This document shows, in pieces, positions 33,655 to 42,097 of a stretch of 64,000 nucleotides of DNA (its first letter is position 1; every line of letters begins with the position of its first letter). The position numbers and the translations under genes were made by a program. The notes below the pieces were generated by a model. That model did no database searches. It saw only the letters and a program-made list of their open reading frames with translations, and was not told the DNA's origin. The DNA comes from Rhodospirillaceae bacterium. Lineage in GTDB: Bacteria > Pseudomonadota > Alphaproteobacteria > UBA6615. Where the stretch lies: assembly GCA_018702955.1 (NCBI GenBank), contig JABJEK010000038.1, positions 62,001-126,000 on the forward strand, read 5' to 3'.

Positions 33655-34308
33655 CTAGCCGAGCAACCGCTGGAGCTTGCGCACCGCGGTGTGGGCGGAG
33701 GTGAGCACCGGGCGGTCGGGCATGTCGGTGAACAGCTTCATCGCGCCGGTCATCGAAAACTGGCCGAGCATCAGGCAGTCGCAGTCGGTCATCTTGTCCG
33801 CCGCGTCGGCAACCATCCGGTCATGGGTCTCGACGTCGCCCGCCAGGATGATCGGCCGGGCCGCATCCTCAATATGGTCGGTGATCGTCACTGGCTTGCT
33901 GGTTTCCTTGGAATAGCGATCGATATCCTCGACCAGGCACTTCAGGGACCCCGGCGCCGTCGTCAGGATACCGAGGCGTGATCCCAGTGCGACCGCCTCC
34001 TCGATCATCGCCTCGTGGGACGTCAGGCAGGGGATATCCATATCGGAACGCGCAGCCTCGACCCAGCGCCCGAAGACCGACCCCGTGAACAGCAACCCGT
34101 CGGCGTGGCAGTCGGCGGCATAGTGCAGCAGCCTGGAGACCCGCTCGCCGGTCTCGTCGGTCTGGGGCTTGCCGCCCGCGAAATCCAGATAGAGGGATTC
34201 ATCGAGCACATGGAACAACTCCGCCTCGGGCCACAGCTCGGCGAAGGCCGCGCTGATGGCGTCCATCGCGTTGTCCATGGGCGACACGGCCCCGATACGT
34301 ACTGACAT
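33655..34308 (-). CDS. Aspartate/glutamate racemase-family protein (paralogue B, active-site degenerate)
   Basis: This 217-residue protein is a second copy of the 32825 family. It has MSVRIGAVSPMDNAMDAIS, LYLDFAGG, GLLFTGSVFGRWVEAA with Thr75 where paralogue A has Cys81, CLTSHEAMIEEAVALGSRLGILTTAPG, and DCDCLMLGQFSMTG with Gln183 at the second cysteine position. By eye, both canonical catalytic cysteines are missing. It may use another mechanism, bind without catalysis, or form a mixed oligomer with paralogue A. A strong ggggagag site precedes its start. Functionally unassigned. Confidence 0.8.
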   Translation of the reverse strand: MSVRIGAVSPMDNAMDAISAAFAELWPEAELFHVLDESLYLDFAGGKPQTDETGERVSRLLHYAADCHADGLLFTGSVFGRWVEAARSDMDIPCLTSHEAMIEEAVALGSRLGILTTAPGSLKCLVEDIDRYSKETSKPVTITDHIEDAARPIILAGDVETHDRMVADAADKMTDCDCLMLGQFSMTGAMKLFTDMPDRPVLTSAHTAVRKLQRLLG

Positions 34309-34463
34309 GATAACTCTCCCCCTCTTTCGGCCAGTCTAGGCGTTGCAGTTACCCGGCGGTAGAGGGAGCGGTACGGGTCTTACATCGCGAGCAAACAAAC
34401 TCCAAAAGTGGCACTCGCGTGTCCAACCGGGCAATATTCGTCTCCCCAACAAGGAACGCGACC

Positions 34464-35702
34464 ATGACGGACATCTACATCGTCGGCATCGGCATGACGC
34501 CGCTCGGCAAATTCCCCGACCGGAGCGTCAAGCAGCTCACCGACGACGCGGTGAATACGGCGCTCACCGACGCCGGTGCGAAACTGGAAGACATCGAGGC
34601 CGCGTGGTTCTCCAACACGCGCCAGGGGATGATGGAGGGCCAGAATACCGTGCGCGGCCAGTGCGCACTGCGCTCCATGGGCTTCCAGTCGATCCCCATC
34701 GTCAACGTGGAGAACGCCTGCTGCTCATCATCCACCGGGCTGAACCAGGCGTTCGCGTACCTTAAGGCAGGCATGGCTGGGGTGGCGCTGGTCGCGGGCT
34801 CGGAGAAGATGTTCTACCCCGAAAAACGCGAGCTGATGTTTCAGGCATTTCGCGGCGGTTGGGACGTGCACACGCAAGTTGAAACCGAAGCGCGGTTGCT
34901 GTCGCTCGGTGAGGGCCTCGCGCTGCCGCCAGAGGCCGGCGAGGATTCCGGCGAACGCAGCGTGTTCATGGACATCTATGCCGCGCTGGCCCGTCAGCAC
35001 ATGAAGCATTTCGGCACGACCCAGCGCCAGATCGCGGCCGCCGCCGCCAAAAGCCATTTCCACTCGACCCTCAACCCGCTGGCGCAATACCAGAAGGACT
35101 TTTCGGTCGACGAGGTCATGGCCGACCGGTTGATCTCCTGGCCGCTCACCCGCTCCATGTGTGCGCCGCTGTCCGACGGCGCGGGCGCGCTGGTGCTGTG
35201 CACCGGCGATACGCTGGATCGTTTTGATAAATCCCGCGCCGTGAAGGTGCTCGGCACGTCGGTCGTCAGCGGCTCGGACCGGGACCCGGACGATTTCGAG
35301 CATCACATCGGCCGCATGGCCGCCACGCGTGCCTACGAACAGGCAGGCGTCGGCCCAGATGATGTCGACGTCGCCGAGGTGCATGACGCGTCGGCCTACG
35401 CGGAGATCGTGCAGGTCGAAAACATGGGCTTCTGCGCGCGCGGCGAAGGCGGCAGCCTGGCCGAGCGCGGCGAGACCAAGCTCGGCGGCAAGATCCCGGT
35501 GAACACATCCGGCGGCTTGCTGTCGAAAGGCCACCCGATCGGGGCCACGGGCGCCATCCAGATCCACGAGCTGGTGACACAGCTGCGCGGAGAAGCCGGC
35601 AAGCGCCAGGTCGAGGGCGCGCGTATCGCCGCGGCGGAAAATGGTGGCGGATTCTTCGGCATCGAGGAAGCGGCGACCGTCGTGACGGTGCTGGGGCGGT
35701 AA
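34464..35702 (+). CDS. Thiolase-family protein (SCP2-type)
   Basis: This 412-residue thiolase-fold enzyme has the nucleophile Cys in NACCSSSTGLNQAFAYLKAG. The second conserved region is AEVHDASAYAEIVQVENMGFC, the histidine motif is GGLLSKGHPIGATG, and the C-terminal end reads AAENGGGFFG, where degradative thiolases have CxG. That is the pattern of SCP2/lipid-transfer type thiolases, which act on bulky or branched 3-oxoacyl-CoA. The frame opens at 34419, but the ATG at 34464 (AAGGAA upstream) matches the family N-terminus. It ends at a good intrinsic terminator. Its substrate is not evident. Confidence 0.88.
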   Translation: MTDIYIVGIGMTPLGKFPDRSVKQLTDDAVNTALTDAGAKLEDIEAAWFSNTRQGMMEGQNTVRGQCALRSMGFQSIPIVNVENACCSSSTGLNQAFAYLKAGMAGVALVAGSEKMFYPEKRELMFQAFRGGWDVHTQVETEARLLSLGEGLALPPEAGEDSGERSVFMDIYAALARQHMKHFGTTQRQIAAAAAKSHFHSTLNPLAQYQKDFSVDEVMADRLISWPLTRSMCAPLSDGAGALVLCTGDTLDRFDKSRAVKVLGTSVVSGSDRDPDDFEHHIGRMAATRAYEQAGVGPDDVDVAEVHDASAYAEIVQVENMGFCARGEGGSLAERGETKLGGKIPVNTSGGLLSKGHPIGATGAIQIHELVTQLRGEAGKRQVEGARIAAAENGGGFFGIEEAATVVTVLGR

Positions 35703-35719
35703 CCGCACCTCCGACCTGC

Positions 35720-35746
35720 CCGGACATGGTCCGGGTTTCTTCTTTG
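35720..35746 (+). terminator. Intrinsic terminator after thiolase gene
   Basis: cccggac and gtccggg form a perfect 7-bp stem with an atg loop (35720-35736), followed by tttcttcttt. It lies 18 bases after the stop codon. The stem resembles the left arm of the type A palindromes, so it may be a remnant of one now used as a terminator. Confidence 0.75.
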
Positions 35747-35876
35747 TGTCCGTGAGAATTCGCCCGAACTGCATTCCTGCGGCGACGTTGACTTTCCAGT
35801 TACTGGAAGGTGTAGCGTTCGCACGAGATGACGCGTGGGTCCCGTCCACGCCTGAACCAGCCTGGAAGGCCAGAAG

Positions 35877-37391
35877 ATGAAAAGCTCCACCCGGCGTACT
35901 TTTCTTGCCGGACTGGCGACAGCCGCCGCGACGCCCCTACTGACCCGTCTGAGCCATGCCGATACCGCAGGACGCCCCCTTCCCGTCCCGCCGGTCATGG
36001 AAACGCATGGCGAGCCCGTCACCCTCGACGCGATATCGGGGTCATCCATTTTTCAACCGGGTCTTTCGACTCCGACACTCGGTTTCAGTCAGCCCTATCT
36101 CGGACCGACACTGCGGTTCCGGCGCGGCACGTTGGCCCGCGTCAACGTACGCAACCGGCTCAACACACCGATCACCAGCCATTGGCACGGCCTGCACGTC
36201 CCCGCGATCCTCGACGGCGGGCCGCAGCTGCAAATTTTGCCCGAACGTCAATGGTCCGTGGAAATGCCGATCGATCAACCGGCAGCGACACTTTGGTATC
36301 ATTCACACGTGCACGGCCGCACGGCGGAACAGGTCTATCAGGGCCTCGCCGGCATGATCATCGTCGACGATCCATCCGCACCCGACAGCGGCCTTCCCGT
36401 CGATTACGGTGTCGACGATCTGCCGCTGATCATTCAGGACCGCGCCTTTCGCGAGGACGGCGCGTTTCATTATGCGAACCGTGGGCCGGCACGCATGATC
36501 GGCTTTCGCGGCGACACCATTCTCGTCAACGGCGCCATCCGTCCGGTCGCAGCACCGCCGACAGGTCTTGTTCGCCTGCGACTTCTCAACGGATCCAATT
36601 CCAGAACCTATCTGTTGCGTTTCTCCGACGAACGCGGCTTCCATCAGGTTGCAAGCGATGGCGGACTGCTCCCGAAACCCGTGCCGCTGACATCGATACA
36701 GCTGGCGCCCGCCGAACGGGCCGAAATTCTGGTCGACTTCAGCGATGGCCGTCGGGTGACCATGCTGAGCGGCCCTGATCACAACAACCCAATGGGCCGG
36801 AACATGCCGGCCATGATGCGACAGATGCTCGGGGGCGACCCCGCGCAATTCCCCGAAGGAAAACCGGGCGAGTTCGAGATTCTCTCATTCGAGCCGCACG
36901 GGAAACCACGTGCAGCAGGTAAAATTCCCGACGCCTTTCCAGGCGCACCCCGGCCACAATTCGGCGATCCGGCCAGGACCCGTGAACTCGTACTGAACAT
37001 GCATGCGGATGGACGCGGCCCCGGGATGCCACGGGGCGGCCAGCCATCCGTCGGGCAGATGGGCTCCATGGGGATCAACGACAACCCATTCAGCATGGAC
37101 CGGGTCGACATCGCCATGAACCGCGGGGAAACCGAACTCTGGACCATCCGGGCCGCGGAAATGAAGCACCCCTTCCATGTCCACGGCACCTCGTTTCAGG
37201 TCCTGCACAATGGTCGCCGGGATGTCGCCTTCGATTCAACCGGCCTCAAGGATATAGTTCTGGTAGAGGGCGAGGCGCGGATACTCGTGCGGTGCAACCA
37301 CGTTGCCACGCCCGACATCCCCTACATGTTCCATTGTCACATACTCGAGCATGAAGACGCCGGCATGATGGGGCAATTTACCGTTGCCTGA
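35877..37391 (+). CDS. Multicopper oxidase, Tat-exported, CueO-like
   Basis: This 504-residue copper enzyme has a Tat signal peptide (SSTRRTFLAGLATAA) followed by three cupredoxin domains. The copper ligands are complete: HWHG (His102, His104), HSH (His142, His144), HPFHVHG (near 438) and HCHILEHEDAGMM (486-498; Cys487 for the type 1 site). A Met-rich stretch (GRNMPAMMRQML and GQMGSMG nearby) recalls the copper-binding helix of CueO, which oxidises cuprous ions. A periplasmic role in copper tolerance is likely, though metallophenolase activity is possible. GGAAGG lies upstream of the ATG. No copper chaperone or pump is nearby. Confidence 0.92.
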   Translation: MKSSTRRTFLAGLATAAATPLLTRLSHADTAGRPLPVPPVMETHGEPVTLDAISGSSIFQPGLSTPTLGFSQPYLGPTLRFRRGTLARVNVRNRLNTPITSHWHGLHVPAILDGGPQLQILPERQWSVEMPIDQPAATLWYHSHVHGRTAEQVYQGLAGMIIVDDPSAPDSGLPVDYGVDDLPLIIQDRAFREDGAFHYANRGPARMIGFRGDTILVNGAIRPVAAPPTGLVRLRLLNGSNSRTYLLRFSDERGFHQVASDGGLLPKPVPLTSIQLAPAERAEILVDFSDGRRVTMLSGPDHNNPMGRNMPAMMRQMLGGDPAQFPEGKPGEFEILSFEPHGKPRAAGKIPDAFPGAPRPQFGDPARTRELVLNMHADGRGPGMPRGGQPSVGQMGSMGINDNPFSMDRVDIAMNRGETELWTIRAAEMKHPFHVHGTSFQVLHNGRRDVAFDSTGLKDIVLVEGEARILVRCNHVATPDIPYMFHCHILEHEDAGMMGQFTVA

Positions 37392-37400
37392 TCAGTGGTG

Positions 37401-37436
37401 GATTGAGGTCCGTATCCGACCTGCACGACCTCAATC
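37401..37436 (+). other. Perfect 10-bp hairpin after multicopper oxidase gene
   Basis: gattgaggtc (37401-37410) and gacctcaatc (37427-37436) are exact reverse complements around a 16-base loop. It begins 9 bases after the stop codon. No U tract follows, so it may protect the mRNA 3' end or be a Rho-type or bidirectional element rather than a classic intrinsic terminator. A type A palindrome follows at 37471. Confidence 0.55.
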
Positions 37437-37470
37437 GCGGTGACAGTGCCGGGGCGGTAACGTCAAATTC

Positions 37471-37545
37471 CGTCATGCCCGGACTTGATCCGGGCATCTT
37501 CTCGACATCGCGCAAGAGATACGCGGATCAAATCCGCGTATGACG
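37471..37545. repeat. Type A intergenic palindrome (copy 4)
   Basis: The arms are cgtcatgcccggacttgatc and acgcggatcaaatccgcgta with the closing tgacg. One base in the right arm core differs from copy 1 (aaatcc for aagtcc). After it, gcggctctgtgacccgcccg looks like a remnant half of a type B element. Together these fill the 217-base gap between the multicopper oxidase gene and slyX; I see no gene in that gap. Confidence 0.85.
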
Positions 37546-37608
37546 GTGATTTTGCGGCTCTGTGACCCGCCCGCGACAGGACTCACGAACGCCTGATAAA
37601 TTCGGCTC

Positions 37609-37818
37609 ATGTCTGATGCCGACAAAATTGCCGATTTGGAATCCCGCCTCGCCCAGCAGGAGCACACGCTCGACGAACTCTCCGGGGTGGTGGCCGAACA
37701 GGCGCGCGTGATCGATTTGTTCCGCGAGCAGCTCCGGCGGCTGACCGACCGGATGGGGCATGTCGAGGACACGGTCCCCGGCAAGGGCCCGGACGAACCG
37801 CCGCCGCCGCACTATTAG
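37609..37818 (+). CDS. slyX: SlyX family protein
   Basis: This 69-residue protein has the SlyX pattern: an acidic N-terminal helix with heptads (IADLESRLAQQEHTLDELSGVVAEQARVIDLFREQLRRL) likely forming a coiled coil, and the conserved C-terminal PPPPHY. SlyX is a small conserved protein of unclear role, sometimes linked to FKBP-type SlyD. No strong ribosome binding site is seen. The GIY-YIG gene starts 3 bases after its stop codon. Confidence 0.85.
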   Translation: MSDADKIADLESRLAQQEHTLDELSGVVAEQARVIDLFREQLRRLTDRMGHVEDTVPGKGPDEPPPPHY

Positions 37819-37821
37819 CCG

Positions 37822-38085
37822 ATGCCCGCCGTTCAGGCCGATTTCTTCGTCTATGTGCTGCGCAACGACGCGGGCACGACCTACACCGGCATTGCGAAAG
37901 ACGTGGACGCGAGGCTCGCCGCCCATAACGACGGCAATGGCGCCAAGTTCACCCGCGGGCGCGGCCCCTGGTCTGTCATCCACACCGAAGGCCCCCTGCC
38001 CCACGGTGATGCGCTGCGCCGGGAGACCGCAATCAAGCGCGATCGGGTATTCAAGGCGAAGTTGAAGTCTGAGGCCCTACCTTAG
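37822..38085 (+). CDS. GIY-YIG nuclease-superfamily small protein (UPF0213-like)
   Basis: This 87-residue protein is a stand-alone GIY-YIG domain of the YhbQ/UPF0213 type. The strand FFVYVLRNDAGTTYTGIAKDVDARLAAHN contains the Y..(10)..YTG core, and FTRGRGPWSVI follows. The catalytic-type Arg lies in DVDARLAAHN. The family is of uncertain role, proposed in DNA repair or structured-DNA handling. It overlaps nothing but sits directly after slyX and is probably co-transcribed. A type A repeat begins 2 bases after its stop. Confidence 0.88.
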   Translation: MPAVQADFFVYVLRNDAGTTYTGIAKDVDARLAAHNDGNGAKFTRGRGPWSVIHTEGPLPHGDALRRETAIKRDRVFKAKLKSEALP

Positions 38086-38086
38086 T

Positions 38087-38174
38087 CGTCATGCCCGGAC
38101 TTGATCCGGGCATCCACGTCTCAATGCCCAGCGGGTCGCTTGGATGGATACCCGGATCAAGTCCGGGTATGACG
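38087..38174. repeat. Type A intergenic palindrome (copy 5)
   Basis: It starts cgtcatgcccggacttgatc and ends atacccggatcaagtccggg followed by tatgacg. The right arm uses cccgg/ccggg in place of cgcgg/ccgcg, a compensated double change that keeps its hairpin. The middle (cacgtctcaatgcccagcgg) differs from every other copy. It starts almost at the GIY-YIG stop codon. Confidence 0.86.
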
Positions 38175-38255
38175 GTATTGGGTGTGGGCTAACCCTCTGG
38201 CGCTTCGACATCCTCGATCCGAAGGCCTATTCTGCCCGCCAAGGGAGCAACACCA

Positions 38256-38783
38256 ATGCACGACAAGAGCTATCTGCGCACGCTGATCGATTTCAACGCC
38301 TGGGCCAATGAGGAGATGTACCAGAAGGTCTCTGAACTGCCGCCCGAAGAGGTCAAGAAGGAGCGCCCGACGCCGCTCGTCTCGATCTACGTCAGCCTGC
38401 ACCATCTGTGGAATGTCGACGTGATGTGGATGGGCCACATGACCGGCCAGACCCACGACTACAAGACCCTGCGCGACGTGAAGATCGAGGAGTTCGACAA
38501 ACTCTGGGCCGCCCGCAAAGCGATGGATAAAACCCTGCAGGACTATGTCGACGGGCTGAGCGACGCGGAACTCGAAGAGATCGTCGATTATGAACTGATC
38601 GGCGGCAACACCGGCTCCATGTCGCGGGTCATGTGCCTGACCCACCTGGCCATGCACGGCGCGTATCACCGGGGCTGGATCTCCGACATGTTCGGTCAGG
38701 CGGGCGCCCAGCAGCCCTCCATCGACATCCCGGTCTATGAGCGCGCGCTGCGCGAAGGCGGCCTGCCCCCCATGCCGGTCTAG
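38256..38783 (+). CDS. DinB-family putative metal-dependent protein
   Basis: This 175-residue protein has a four-helix DinB fold. The three histidine ligands that usually bind divalent metal are in HHLWNVDVMWMG (residues ~49-50) and LTHLAMHGAYHRGWISD (~127-137). DinB relatives include bacillithiol- and mycothiol-dependent transferases; others are of unknown role. CAAGGGAGCAAC lies upstream of its ATG. It is transcribed with the 2OG oxygenase gene starting 36 bases later. Substrate unknown. Confidence 0.85.
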   Translation: MHDKSYLRTLIDFNAWANEEMYQKVSELPPEEVKKERPTPLVSIYVSLHHLWNVDVMWMGHMTGQTHDYKTLRDVKIEEFDKLWAARKAMDKTLQDYVDGLSDAELEEIVDYELIGGNTGSMSRVMCLTHLAMHGAYHRGWISDMFGQAGAQQPSIDIPVYERALREGGLPPMPV

Positions 38784-38818
38784 GACCCATTCCTAACCCC
38801 GACGACAAGGAGAAACCG

Positions 38819-39802
38819 ATGCCTATCGAACCCGTCAGACAAGCCGACCCGAGCGAAATTCCAGTCATCGACCTTTCCGCCCTGATCGACGGCGATGCGG
38901 ATGCAAAACGCCGTGTCTCGGCCGAGATCGTCCACGCGGCCGAAAACACGGGCTTCTTCTATGCCGCCAACCACGGCGTCCCCCAGGAGCTCGTCGACGG
39001 CGTGTTCGCCACCGCCGCATCTTTTTTCGCGCTGCCCGCGGAGGAGAAGCTGAAAATCGGGCTCGAGACCTCGACCTGTTACCGCGGCTACCTGCCGCTG
39101 GATTCCAAGGGCTCCGACCCGCGCCAACGCAATTTCCTTGAGGCTTTCCAGATGGGCGAGGAACGGCCCGAGGGAGACCCCGAGGCGCCGGCCGGCAAAA
39201 CCCTGGCCGGCCCCAACCAGTGGCCGAACCAGCCGTCGAACGCCAAGGACGTCATGCTCGCCTACCATGCCGCAATGGGTGATCTGGCGAACCGGTTGCA
39301 CCGCGCCTTCGCAATCGGCATCGATTTTCCCGAAGACTATTTCCTGCGCTACTACAAGAACGCCCTCAACCAGCTGCGCCTGCTGCACTATCCGCCGCCG
39401 CCGGAGGATCTCGATGACGGGGTCATGGGCGCGCGTATTCACTCCGATACCGGCTCCTTCACCATCCTGCTGCAGGACACGAATGGCGGCCTCGAGGTCG
39501 AGGCCCGGTCCGGTGAGTGGATCGCGGCCACGCCAATTGAGGGCACCTTCGTCATCAACATCGGCGACATGCTCGAGAACTGGACCAACGGCCGCTTCAT
39601 TTCGATCAAGCACAGGGTGGTCAACCGTTCGGGTGCGGAGCGCTATTCCATCCCGTATTTCCTGAACCCGGACTATGATGCGGTTGTAGAGCCCTTCCCC
39701 GAGTTCGTGAGCCCGGACAATCCACCCCGTTTTGATCCGGTCCATGTCGGGGATTTCCTGTCCCACCGGTTCGATTCAATCTGGCCACGCAAGGCCATCT
39801 GA
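38819..39802 (+). CDS. 2-oxoglutarate/Fe(II)-dependent oxygenase (isopenicillin N synthase-like)
   Basis: This 327-residue protein has a DIOX_N-like N-terminal segment (IPVIDLSALIDGDADAKRRV, then GFFYAANHGVP). A core follows with the Fe(II) ligands in ARIHSDTGSFTILLQD (H-x-D) and the distal His in SIKHRVVN. The RYSIPYF segment binds the 2-oxoglutarate carboxylate (R-x-S). Members hydroxylate or cyclise small molecules. AAGGAG is placed well before the ATG. It precedes cinA by 24 bases. The substrate cannot be deduced. Confidence 0.9.
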   Translation: MPIEPVRQADPSEIPVIDLSALIDGDADAKRRVSAEIVHAAENTGFFYAANHGVPQELVDGVFATAASFFALPAEEKLKIGLETSTCYRGYLPLDSKGSDPRQRNFLEAFQMGEERPEGDPEAPAGKTLAGPNQWPNQPSNAKDVMLAYHAAMGDLANRLHRAFAIGIDFPEDYFLRYYKNALNQLRLLHYPPPPEDLDDGVMGARIHSDTGSFTILLQDTNGGLEVEARSGEWIAATPIEGTFVINIGDMLENWTNGRFISIKHRVVNRSGAERYSIPYFLNPDYDAVVEPFPEFVSPDNPPRFDPVHVGDFLSHRFDSIWPRKAI

Positions 39803-39826
39803 GCAGACCCATTCCGGAGTATTTCC

Positions 39827-41011
39827 ATGCGTTGTGAAGTCGTCGCCGTCGGCACCGAGTTACTGCTCGGCCAGATCGTGGATACCAATTCTTCCTGGAT
39901 CGGCGAGAACCTCGCCCTGATCGGGATCGATTCCCTGTTCCAGGTGAAGGTCGGCGATAATTTCGGGCGCATGGAGGCGACCATCCGCCAGGCGCTGGAG
40001 CGCTCCGACGCCGTGATCTGTTGCGGCGGGCTCGGTCCCACGCAAGACGACATCACCCGCGACGTGATCGCCGCCATCATGGGGGTCGAGATGGTCCGCG
40101 ACGACGCGATCGCCGACCATATCCGCGATATCTTCGAGGGCCGCGGCCGCCCCATGCCCGAGAACAACCTGCGTCAGGCCGACGTGCCCGCGGGTGCCAC
40201 CACCATCGCCCAGATGCCGGGCACCGCGCCGGGGCTGGTTTGCCCTGTTGGTGACAAGGTCATCTACGCCGTGCCGGGCGTGCCTCATGAGATGCGCGAA
40301 ATGATGGCGGGCACCGTGCTCGACGATCTGCGCCGCCGCTCGGGCGAAACATCCGTTATCCATTCCCGCGTCATCCGCACCTGGGGTTATGGCGAGTCCG
40401 CGCTGGCCGAGACCCTGGCCGACCATGTGGATGCGCTGGACGAGAGCGGCCACGCGACCATCGCGTTTCAGGCGAGCGGCATCGAAGGCATCAAAGTGCG
40501 CGTGACGGCGAAAGCCGAAAGCCATGCGGCCGCCGAGAAGATCATCGCGGCAGAGGTCGAGCTGATTAACGAACAAATTGGCGATCATATTTTCGGTTAT
40601 GACGACGAGACCATGGAATCGGTCGTGCTCGACACGCTGCGGGAGCACGACCTGACCGTCGCGGCGGGCGAGAGCCTGACCGGCGGCATCCTGTCGACGC
40701 GGATCACGGCGCTCGACCCGAACATGGAAGTCTTCCGGGGCGCCGTCGTGTCACCGGTCGGAGACCTTGATGGTGAAGACGGTGCCATCATTGCAGCGCG
40801 GGCTGCGCGCGACGCGATCGGCACCGATATCGGGATCGCCGTGATCGGCCCCAATGATCCGGACGCCCACCCACCGGGCACCGTGTTCGCGGCCGTGGCC
40901 CTGCCCGATGGCGATCATGCAAAGACCGTGGCCCTGCCCGGTGTGCTCAGCCGGATGCGCTCCTACGCGGTGATCACCTTGCTCGACTTGCTGCGCAAGC
41001 GTCTGGACTAA
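39827..41011 (+). CDS. cinA: CinA-family protein (MoCF-like plus CinA C-terminal domain)
   Basis: This 394-residue protein has an N-terminal molybdopterin-binding-like domain (~1-175) with GTELLLGQIVDTNSSWI and CCGGLGPTQDDITRDV. After a linker, a C-terminal nicotinamide-nucleotide amidase-like domain (~250-394) begins AAGESLTGGILSTRITALDPN. In the C-terminal domain the usual C of AESCTGG is L, as in several CinA proteins, and the loop after GAVVS is shortened. CinA acts in pyridine nucleotide salvage (NMN deamidase and ADP-ribose pyrophosphatase). GGAG lies before the ATG. Its stop converges on the nitronate monooxygenase gene. Confidence 0.88.
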   Translation: MRCEVVAVGTELLLGQIVDTNSSWIGENLALIGIDSLFQVKVGDNFGRMEATIRQALERSDAVICCGGLGPTQDDITRDVIAAIMGVEMVRDDAIADHIRDIFEGRGRPMPENNLRQADVPAGATTIAQMPGTAPGLVCPVGDKVIYAVPGVPHEMREMMAGTVLDDLRRRSGETSVIHSRVIRTWGYGESALAETLADHVDALDESGHATIAFQASGIEGIKVRVTAKAESHAAAEKIIAAEVELINEQIGDHIFGYDDETMESVVLDTLREHDLTVAAGESLTGGILSTRITALDPNMEVFRGAVVSPVGDLDGEDGAIIAARAARDAIGTDIGIAVIGPNDPDAHPPGTVFAAVALPDGDHAKTVALPGVLSRMRSYAVITLLDLLRKRLD

Positions 41012-41988
41012 CGTTCCCTTACCAGCCCGGGCAGACGCGCGGTCATGATCTCTTCGGCCTCCGCCACCATGCGCGCGATGAGATCGCCCGCTGCGGGCAG
41101 ATCGTTGATCAAGCCCGCGTCCTGTCCGAGCAGGAGCGAGCCCTCGTCCACGTCCCCGGCCTGCTGCGCGGCCTTCAGCGCCGCGGCCGCCGAGGCCTGA
41201 TTCTGGCGCAAAGCCCACTCGCGTCCGGCCCAACGATCGATAAAGCGATTTCGCAGCGCGCGCGCCATGGCGCCCGGCCAGACCCGGCCACCGGCCACGT
41301 CCGGCACCTCGGTCAGGACCGTGTCGTGGCCGTCACTGTCGAGGATCGCCTGTTTGAAATTCGGGTGCAGCGGCGATTCAACCGTCGCGAGGAACCGGGT
41401 GCCGAGCAGCGCGCCATCCGCCCCCAGCGCCAGGGCCGAGGCCAGCCCGCGTCCGTCGGCGATGCCGCCCGCCGCCAGCACCGGGACCGGCGCCACGGCA
41501 TCCACGATCATCGGAACGAGCACCGATGCCGCCATCCACGCCACATGCCCACCGCCCTCGGTGCCCTGGGCGACGATGATGTCCGCTCCGGCGTCAGCTC
41601 CACGGACCGCGCCCGCGACGCTGTCGGCCATGAACATGACCTTGCTGCCCGCTTCGTGTGCCTGGTCGAACCAGGGCGCCAGGTCCTGGCCGTCAGCGGG
41701 CCAGGCGAATGCCATCACGGCGGGGGCTTCCTCGAGCGCCGCGGCAAAGGCGTCCCTATTGTCGACGAACAGCAGGAAGTTGATGGCGAAGGGCCGCTCG
41801 GTCATGTCACGAATGCCCGCCGCAACATCGCGCATACGCGCCGCGTCGATATAGCTGCCGCCGACCGCCCCCATGCCGCCGGCCTCGGAGACCGCGACCG
41901 CCAGTTCGGGCGCGGTCACGGACGCCATGCCCCCCAGGAGGACGGGATGCTCGATACCCAGAAGCTGGGTGATACGGGTCTGGATCAT
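41008..41988 (-). CDS. Nitronate monooxygenase (2-nitropropane dioxygenase type)
   Basis: This 326-residue FMN enzyme has the family N-terminus TRITQLLGIEHPVLLGGMASVTAPELAVAVSEAGGMG. The FMN/nitro site is AQGTEGGGHVA, and a phosphate-binding stretch PVPVLAAGGIADGRGLASALALGADGALLGTRFLAT follows. It should oxidise alkyl nitronates or act on enoyl-like flavin substrates (FabK-like proteins share this fold). The frame is open to 42075, but the ATG at 41988 is chosen because GGAG lies upstream and the earlier stretch would overlap the EamA gene's leader. Its stop overlaps cinA's by 4 bases. Confidence 0.9.
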   Translation of the reverse strand: MIQTRITQLLGIEHPVLLGGMASVTAPELAVAVSEAGGMGAVGGSYIDAARMRDVAAGIRDMTERPFAINFLLFVDNRDAFAAALEEAPAVMAFAWPADGQDLAPWFDQAHEAGSKVMFMADSVAGAVRGADAGADIIVAQGTEGGGHVAWMAASVLVPMIVDAVAPVPVLAAGGIADGRGLASALALGADGALLGTRFLATVESPLHPNFKQAILDSDGHDTVLTEVPDVAGGRVWPGAMARALRNRFIDRWAGREWALRQNQASAAAALKAAQQAGDVDEGSLLLGQDAGLINDLPAAGDLIARMVAEAEEIMTARLPGLVRER

Positions 41989-42097
41989 GTCGATCTCCGA
42001 AAAAGGCGACGATTGTGCGTTGCGCGATCGATTGTGTGGGAACCGCGCAGATGCCACAACGGAAACGGGGAACAATCACAGGCATGTGCTGGTGGCG

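Noticed and set aside
35877-37391. A copper-resistance operon
   Set aside because: The CueO-like gene stands alone; the neighbours (thiolase, slyX) have no copper motifs.
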